NCBI RefSeq assembly: GCF_900111095.1
Contig: NZ_FOGB01000001.1
Location: 1-64,000 of the forward strand
Length of the DNA: 64,000 nucleotides
Reading direction: 5' to 3'
Origin: Amphritea atlantica
GTDB taxonomy: Bacteria; Pseudomonadota; Gammaproteobacteria; Pseudomonadales; Balneatricaceae
The notes below the pieces were generated by a model. The model had not been told where the DNA came from, did not search any database, and saw only the letters and a program-made list of their open reading frames with translations. This document shows, in pieces, positions 59,973 to 64,000 of the stretch. The stretch's first letter is position 1; each line of letters begins with the position of its first letter. Position numbers and translations under genes: made by a program.

Positions 59973-60659
59973 ATGACCGATAGTCAAAACTCTCATAGTG
60001 TTAAGTTCTGGCTCACCATCATCGCCTTTCAGATCATCTTTGGTCTGGTTGTGTTTGGCTTTACCCGGCAGTATTACCTGTCAGAGCCACAATCAGCGGC
60101 CACTAAGCCCAATCTTGACTGGCCCGTGGCCGGGCAGACGCTCTCCGGTGATCTGCTAACGGGTAAAGCAGGCGGTGCACAGGGGCGTACACCCTCAGCG
60201 ATGGGCTCTGCCGCTATGGGAGGCTCTGGAATGGGGGGCTCAATGGGCGGCTCAGGCATGGGCGGCAACAGTGTTGGCGCAACATCCGATCTGAGCGTGC
60301 TGCAGGACCCGGTGGAGATCTCCCGTATGGCCAATGAGATGTTTGCCAAACAGGACTATCAGCAGGCCGCCAAACTGTATGAAAAACTGTTGTCGTTTGA
60401 CCCGGAAAATGCCGCCACCTACAACAACCTGGGACTGACACTGCATTATATCGGTCGCTCAGATGAAGCCCTTAAAATGTTGGATGAGGGATCAATTATC
60501 GATCCATCCAATCAGCGAATCTGGCTGACCCTGGGGTTTGTCAGCAATCAGATGGGTGATACTGAAAAGGCCCGCACCGCGCTGAAAACCGCTGTAGATC
60601 TGGGTGCCGATACCCAGGTAGGGCAGTCTGCTGCGAAGATGCTGGCAGAACTGCCCTGA
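59973..60659 (+). CDS. membrane-anchored TPR protein
   Basis: 228 residues with GAGGAAT ribosome site. Membrane helix at about 12-31, then a low-complexity Gly/Met/Ser linker (about 75-98, repeats of GGSGMGGS) and three tetratricopeptide repeats: ANEMFAKQDYQQAAKLYEKLLSFDPENA, YNNLGLTLHYIGRSDEALKMLDEG, LTLGFVSNQMGDTEKARTALKTA. Similar in layout to CcmH/NrfG-like scaffold proteins but the partner is unknown. Confidence 0.82.
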   Translation: MTDSQNSHSVKFWLTIIAFQIIFGLVVFGFTRQYYLSEPQSAATKPNLDWPVAGQTLSGDLLTGKAGGAQGRTPSAMGSAAMGGSGMGGSMGGSGMGGNSVGATSDLSVLQDPVEISRMANEMFAKQDYQQAAKLYEKLLSFDPENAATYNNLGLTLHYIGRSDEALKMLDEGSIIDPSNQRIWLTLGFVSNQMGDTEKARTALKTAVDLGADTQVGQSAAKMLAELP

Positions 60660-60987
60660 TTAAACGGTCGTTATCTACCGCCCTGATCTTTGTTCCTGTC
60701 CTCTGTGGTGAATTGATAGCAAGCCACTGAGGACAGAGAGAGGGAAGGCCCTCAGCCGTTTGGTTTTACGCGACAGAGGTTTATACCCCGGATCTGATTT
60801 TCATAAACATCATTTTTGTTCAATAAATGTACAGTTGCCTCTCGACATTGGGGCCTTAACTCTTTAAAGTTGCCGCACTATTAACAGCATCGTTTTTGCG
60901 CTGTGTAACCTGTACTTTTCAGGACTCTTTTTCCGGATTCTCTTTCAGTACATTCTTTCCAGAACACTCTTTTCAGGACTGACTCCT
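60660..60987. other. intergenic region upstream of ybiT
   Basis: Contains an inverted repeat CTGTCCTC-TGTGG ... CCAC-TGAGGACAG (about 60698-60738), a relative of the CACCACAGAGG repeats after ybiT, and two copies of CTTTTCAGGACT, the second supplying the ybiT ribosome site. No gene seen. Confidence 0.5.
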
Positions 60988-62592
60988 TTGATCTCCTCTG
61001 CGAACATCACCATGCAGTTTGGCGCTGAGCCGCTGTTTGAAAATATCTCCGCTAAATTCGGCAACGGTAACCGTTACGGCCTGATCGGTGCCAACGGCTG
61101 TGGTAAATCCACCTTTATGAAGATCCTCAGCGGTGAGCTGACGCCGACGGCGGGTAATGTGTCTATAACACCGGGGGAGAAGCTGGGTATTCTCAGTCAG
61201 AACCAGTTTGCTTTTGAGGAGTATACGGTGATCGACGCGGTGATTATGGGGGATGCCGAACTGTGGAAAGTGAAACAGGAACGTGACCGGATCTACTCTC
61301 TGCCAGAGATGTCGGAAGAGGACGGCATGAAGGTCGCCCATCTTGAGGTGGAGTTTGCTGAGATGGATGGTTACAGCGCCGAGAGTCGTGCGGGCGATAT
61401 CCTGCTGGAAGCCGGTATTGCAGAAGAGTTTCATTTTGGCCTGATGAGTCAGGTAGCTCCGGGCTGGAAACTGCGGGTGCTGCTGGCCCAGGCACTGTTT
61501 GCCAATCCCGATATTCTGCTGCTGGACGAGCCCACCAACAACCTCGATATCCACACCATCAGCTGGCTGGAGAATGTGCTCAACCAGCGTAAGAGCACCA
61601 TGATCATCATCTCCCACGACCGTCACTTCCTCAACGCTGTCTGCACCCATATGGCGGATATCGATTACGGTGAGCTGCGAATCTATCCCGGTAACTATGA
61701 TTACTATCTGGAAGCCTCTGCGCTGATTCGTGAACAACTGTTGTCGTCCAACGCCAAGAAAAGTGCCGAGATGGAAGATCTGCAGGCATTTGTTAACCGT
61801 TTCTCGGCGAACGCTTCGAAAGCGAAACAGGCCAGCTCGCGGGCGAAGAAACTGGAAAAAATTGAACTGGATGAAGTAAAAACCTCGAGTCGGCAGTTCC
61901 CCTCAATCACTTATAAGCAGGACAGAAAGCTGCATCGCCAGGCGCTGATTCTGGAAGAGATGGGCCATGGCTTTGAGGATGAAATGCTGTTCTCCGGTGG
62001 CAATCTGATTCTCGAAGCGGGTGCCAAACTGGCGGTTATCGGTGAGAACGGTGCCGGTAAAACCACCTTCCTGCGCTGTCTGATGGATGAGTTGCAGGCA
62101 AAAGAGGGCACCGTGAAATGGTCGGAAAATGCCTCAATCGGCTACTGTCCGCAGGATAGCTCGGCTGACTTTAACTGCGATCTGACGCTGTTCGAGTGGA
62201 TGTCACAGTGGCGTACGCCCAAACATGATGACCTTAAAGTCCGTGCACTGCTGGGACGTTTGCTGTTTACCGCGGATGACTTCAATAAGAAGGCCCGGGT
62301 CTGCTCCGGTGGTGAGAAAAACCGACTGCTGTTCGGCAAACTGATGATGATGGATATCAATGTCCTGATTATGGACGAGCCCACCAACCACATGGATATG
62401 GAAGCGATTGAAGCACTGAATATCGCTCTGGAAGGGTTTGATGGCACACTGATCTTTGTCAGCCATGACCGCGCCTTTGTCTCGTCGCTGGCGGACAATA
62501 TTATTGAGATTAAAGATCACAAAGTGATCCACTTCCCCGGTACCTTTGATGAATATCTGGATAACCAGACCAAAGCTGCCCGGGTCGCCTGA
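60988..62592 (+). CDS. ybiT: ABC-F ATPase YbiT
   Basis: 534 residues starting at TTG (60988), which has AGGA eight bases upstream and matches the N-terminus of E. coli YbiT (SSNxTMQFG). Two ABC cassettes: [26 protein letters not shown] and [42 protein letters not shown], joined by the charged P-site linker [20 protein letters not shown]. First cassette signature is degenerate ([15 protein letters not shown]), normal for YbiT. Binds the ribosome E site and aids translation. Confidence 0.94.
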   Translation: MISSANITMQFGAEPLFENISAKFGNGNRYGLIGANGCGKSTFMKILSGELTPTAGNVSITPGEKLGILSQNQFAFEEYTVIDAVIMGDAELWKVKQERDRIYSLPEMSEEDGMKVAHLEVEFAEMDGYSAESRAGDILLEAGIAEEFHFGLMSQVAPGWKLRVLLAQALFANPDILLLDEPTNNLDIHTISWLENVLNQRKSTMIIISHDRHFLNAVCTHMADIDYGELRIYPGNYDYYLEASALIREQLLSSNAKKSAEMEDLQAFVNRFSANASKAKQASSRAKKLEKIELDEVKTSSRQFPSITYKQDRKLHRQALILEEMGHGFEDEMLFSGGNLILEAGAKLAVIGENGAGKTTFLRCLMDELQAKEGTVKWSENASIGYCPQDSSADFNCDLTLFEWMSQWRTPKHDDLKVRALLGRLLFTADDFNKKARVCSGGEKNRLLFGKLMMMDINVLIMDEPTNHMDMEAIEALNIALEGFDGTLIFVSHDRAFVSSLADNIIEIKDHKVIHFPGTFDEYLDNQTKAARVA

Positions 62593-62619
62593 AGGAAGGA
62601 GCAAACCGCTAAAGCTAGC

Positions 62620-62830
62620 TCACCACAGAGGTCACAGAGAAAAGATTCATAATGTTCTTCTCCGTGGCCTCTGTGCTCTCTGTGGTAAATATTGCTGGAT
62701 TATGAGACAGCGAAGGTGCAACCCCTGAACCTGGCTCACCACAGAGGACACCGTACCCAAGGGGCATCCTAAGAACACAGAGGAAAGATTAATAAGCTCT
62801 TCTCTGTGGCCTCTGTGTACTCTGTGGTAA
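62620..62830. repeat. two tandem CACCACAGAGG inverted repeats
   Basis: Copy 1 (62620-62687): CACCACAGAGGTCACAGAGA facing TCTCCGTGGCCTCTGTGCTC then TCTGTGGT. Copy 2 (62735-62829) is the same hairpin with an extra 27 bases (ACACCGTACCCAAGGGGCAT and 7 more) within the left arm. A reduced relative lies upstream of ybiT. Confidence 0.65.
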
Positions 62831-62900
62831 AAATTTATTATCCCCCCGGTTAGCCAAAGCACAGCACCAGAGGTGTTTCAGTGCTCTCAGACGAGCTCTC

Positions 62901-63371
62901 TCAGACAGTGCTCTCAGACAAAGGCAGTGACGCGGCGGGTTGAGCCACCGGAAACACCCGGTCATAGCTCCAGTTAAATACCAGGGTGTAGGCCATTACC
63001 GCGAAAATCATCACCATATCCACCACCAGTGCCTGCATAAAGGTCACATCCAGCCACCAGACAATCAGCGGCAATGAGGTGGCAGTCAGTGTGATTTCCA
63101 GTCCCATCGCATGAATAATCCGGCCCAGCAGTTTTCGCTCGGTGGGAACCCTGCCACGACGAACATCATAGCGATCAAACAAGTAGTTAAAGATCGGGTT
63201 GATCAGCATCGCCTTGAGACTGATCACCACGGATAACATCCCCACATCAACGATATCCCGGTTGAGCATCAGAGACATCATCGGCGCCAGCAGGGTCAGT
63301 AACAGCGCCTCAAACATCAGAGTGTGACGCAGACGATCCATGGGAGTACGGGTAATAATAGGCTGATTCAT
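62901..63371 (-). CDS. PACE-family proton-coupled efflux protein
   Basis: 156 residues, four membrane helices in two pairs as in AceI: MDRLRHTLMFEALLLTLLAPMMSLML (with the family's RxxHxxxFE motif as RHTLMFE), LLINPIFNYLFDRYDVRRGR, RIIHAMGLEITLTATSLPL (second motif, HAMGLE), and FMQALVVDMVMIFAVMAYTLVFNWSYDRVFP. Exports biocides such as chlorhexidine or polyamines. Divergent from a LysR gene, as usual for the family. Confidence 0.92.
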   Translation of the reverse strand: MNQPIITRTPMDRLRHTLMFEALLLTLLAPMMSLMLNRDIVDVGMLSVVISLKAMLINPIFNYLFDRYDVRRGRVPTERKLLGRIIHAMGLEITLTATSLPLIVWWLDVTFMQALVVDMVMIFAVMAYTLVFNWSYDRVFPVAQPAASLPLSESTV

Positions 63372-63460
63372 GATGGCTCCTTACAAATTCCCTGTCAGCT
63401 GACAGTGCTTAAATGATGGTGGCCATTCTAGGGTTTATTTAGATAGATAAAAGTTAGATA

Positions 63461-63479
63461 CTATCTGAATTTCAGATAG
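63461..63479. promoter_or_regulatory. palindrome in the PACE/LysR control region
   Basis: CTATCTGAATTTCAGATAG is a perfect 9+1+9 palindrome, 16 bases before the LysR start. It fits a LysR-type autoregulatory site (T-N11-A) and lies where it could control both divergent genes. Confidence 0.62.
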
Positions 63480-63494
63480 GTTGAGGGTGTGCAG

Positions 63495-64000
63495 ATGGCA
63501 GGTATTGATCAGTTGGAGGCCTTTGTAATGGCGGCTGAAACCGGCTCGTTCTCGGCCGCCGCCCGGCGTCTGGGAAAGGCGCAGTCCGCGGTGAGTACAG
63601 CGATCAGTAATCTGGAGCTGGACAGTAATGTCGAGCTGTTTGATCGCAGCAGCCGCAATCCGGTGCTGACAAAAAGCGGAGAAGCACTGCTGGAATACGC
63701 CCGCACCGTGCTTCACAGTCAGCATGAGTTTCGTGTCCATGCCCAGGCGCTGGGGCACAGTGATGAGGTCGAACTCTGTCTGGCGGTGGAGCAGAGTATC
63801 TCCAACCGGCCACTGATGGCGATTCTGCACCGCTTCGAACAGCGATTTCCCCATATTCAGCTGGAACTGCTGGACCCCGGCGGCAGCGATGTCGCGGAAC
63901 TGGTGCGCACCAACCGTGCGGATATCGGCCTGATGCTGGAGCGCGAGAGCTATCCTCAGGGGTTTGGTTTTCGCGGCATCGGTTATTCTGAGCGGGTGGC
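63495..64000 (+). CDS. LysR-family regulator, 5' part (runs off the window)
   Basis: 168 codons present. N-terminal helix-turn-helix MAGIDQLEAFVMAAETGSFS then AARRLGKAQSAVSTAISNLE, followed by the start of the effector-binding domain (ELCLAVEQSISNRPLM, FPHIQLELLDPGG). GAGGG ribosome site. Divergent from the PACE efflux gene, which it probably controls. Confidence 0.92.
   Translation, partial: MAGIDQLEAFVMAAETGSFSAAARRLGKAQSAVSTAISNLELDSNVELFDRSSRNPVLTKSGEALLEYARTVLHSQHEFRVHAQALGHSDEVELCLAVEQSISNRPLMAILHRFEQRFPHIQLELLDPGGSDVAELVRTNRADIGLMLERESYPQGFGFRGIGYSERV

Noticed and set aside
62620-62830. CRISPR-like appearance of CACCACAGAGG repeats
   Set aside because: Only two units, each an internal hairpin with no regular spacers, and no cas genes nearby.
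1-64000. tRNA, rRNA or tmRNA genes
   Set aside because: None could be recognised by conserved stems, TTCGA arms or CCA ends in a read-through of both strands.

Overview
The window reads as ordinary chromosome of a marine, aerobic, heterotrophic gammaproteobacterium. I would guess the Oceanospirillaceae group (Amphritea, Neptuniibacter, Neptunomonas, Marinobacterium), but that is inferred from gene content and a moderate GC content, not from a marker gene. Genes are densely packed, start sites usually have clear Shine-Dalgarno sequences, and several operons use overlapping stop/start codons. No rRNA, tRNA, CRISPR array or intact transposase was seen.

Layout. 1-7.6 kb: a meta-cleavage pathway for a hydroxyphenylpropionate-type aromatic acid (mhpB, a two-component flavin monooxygenase with its reductase in place of MhpA, mhpC, mhpD, mhpF, mhpE). 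Its IclR-type activator mhpR is inverted in the middle, and two identical 15-bp palindromes sit in the two control regions. 7.7-12 kb: AEC transporter, AraC regulator, LysE exporter and a YadG/YadH-type ABC exporter. 12-18.2 kb: an SLC23-like permease facing a Cache/HAMP/PAS hybrid kinase with its OmpR-type regulator. 18.7-29.7 kb: fatty-acyl or short-acyl-CoA metabolism (acyl-CoA ligase, an atypical short EtfB-like protein, AraC regulator, etfB, etfA, acyl-CoA dehydrogenase, ETF-quinone oxidoreductase), interrupted by a Fur-box-controlled membrane protein plus di-haem DUF1111 protein.

29.7-40 kb is an accessory zone and the most unusual part. It opens with the wreck of a sedentary integron: an N-terminal integrase remnant preceded by a LexA box, a recombination core site, three AT-rich cassettes coding for exported proteins, two well-formed attC sites and one broken attC. 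It continues with a NemR-like repressor next to a truncated nemA, yciI-like and tag genes inside 76-nt direct repeats, a YafN antitoxin with a truncated YafO toxin, a DUF2167 protein and a very AT-rich sulfotransferase. Five copies of a modular hairpin repeat, whose stems vary by compensatory changes, are scattered through the zone.

40-64 kb returns to core-like chromosome: luciferase-like oxidoreductase, a periplasmic molybdopterin-fold protein coupled to a GGDEF/EAL protein, a CitA/DcuS-type two-component system facing tctC-tctB-tctA and a porin (tricarboxylate uptake), ModF-like ATPase, ilvC, a cytochrome b561-SHP-DHC-PepSY-two-component operon with a PmrA/QseB-type box in front, a DNA glycosylase, a TPR protein, the ABC-F protein YbiT, a PACE efflux pump and the start of its divergent LysR regulator.
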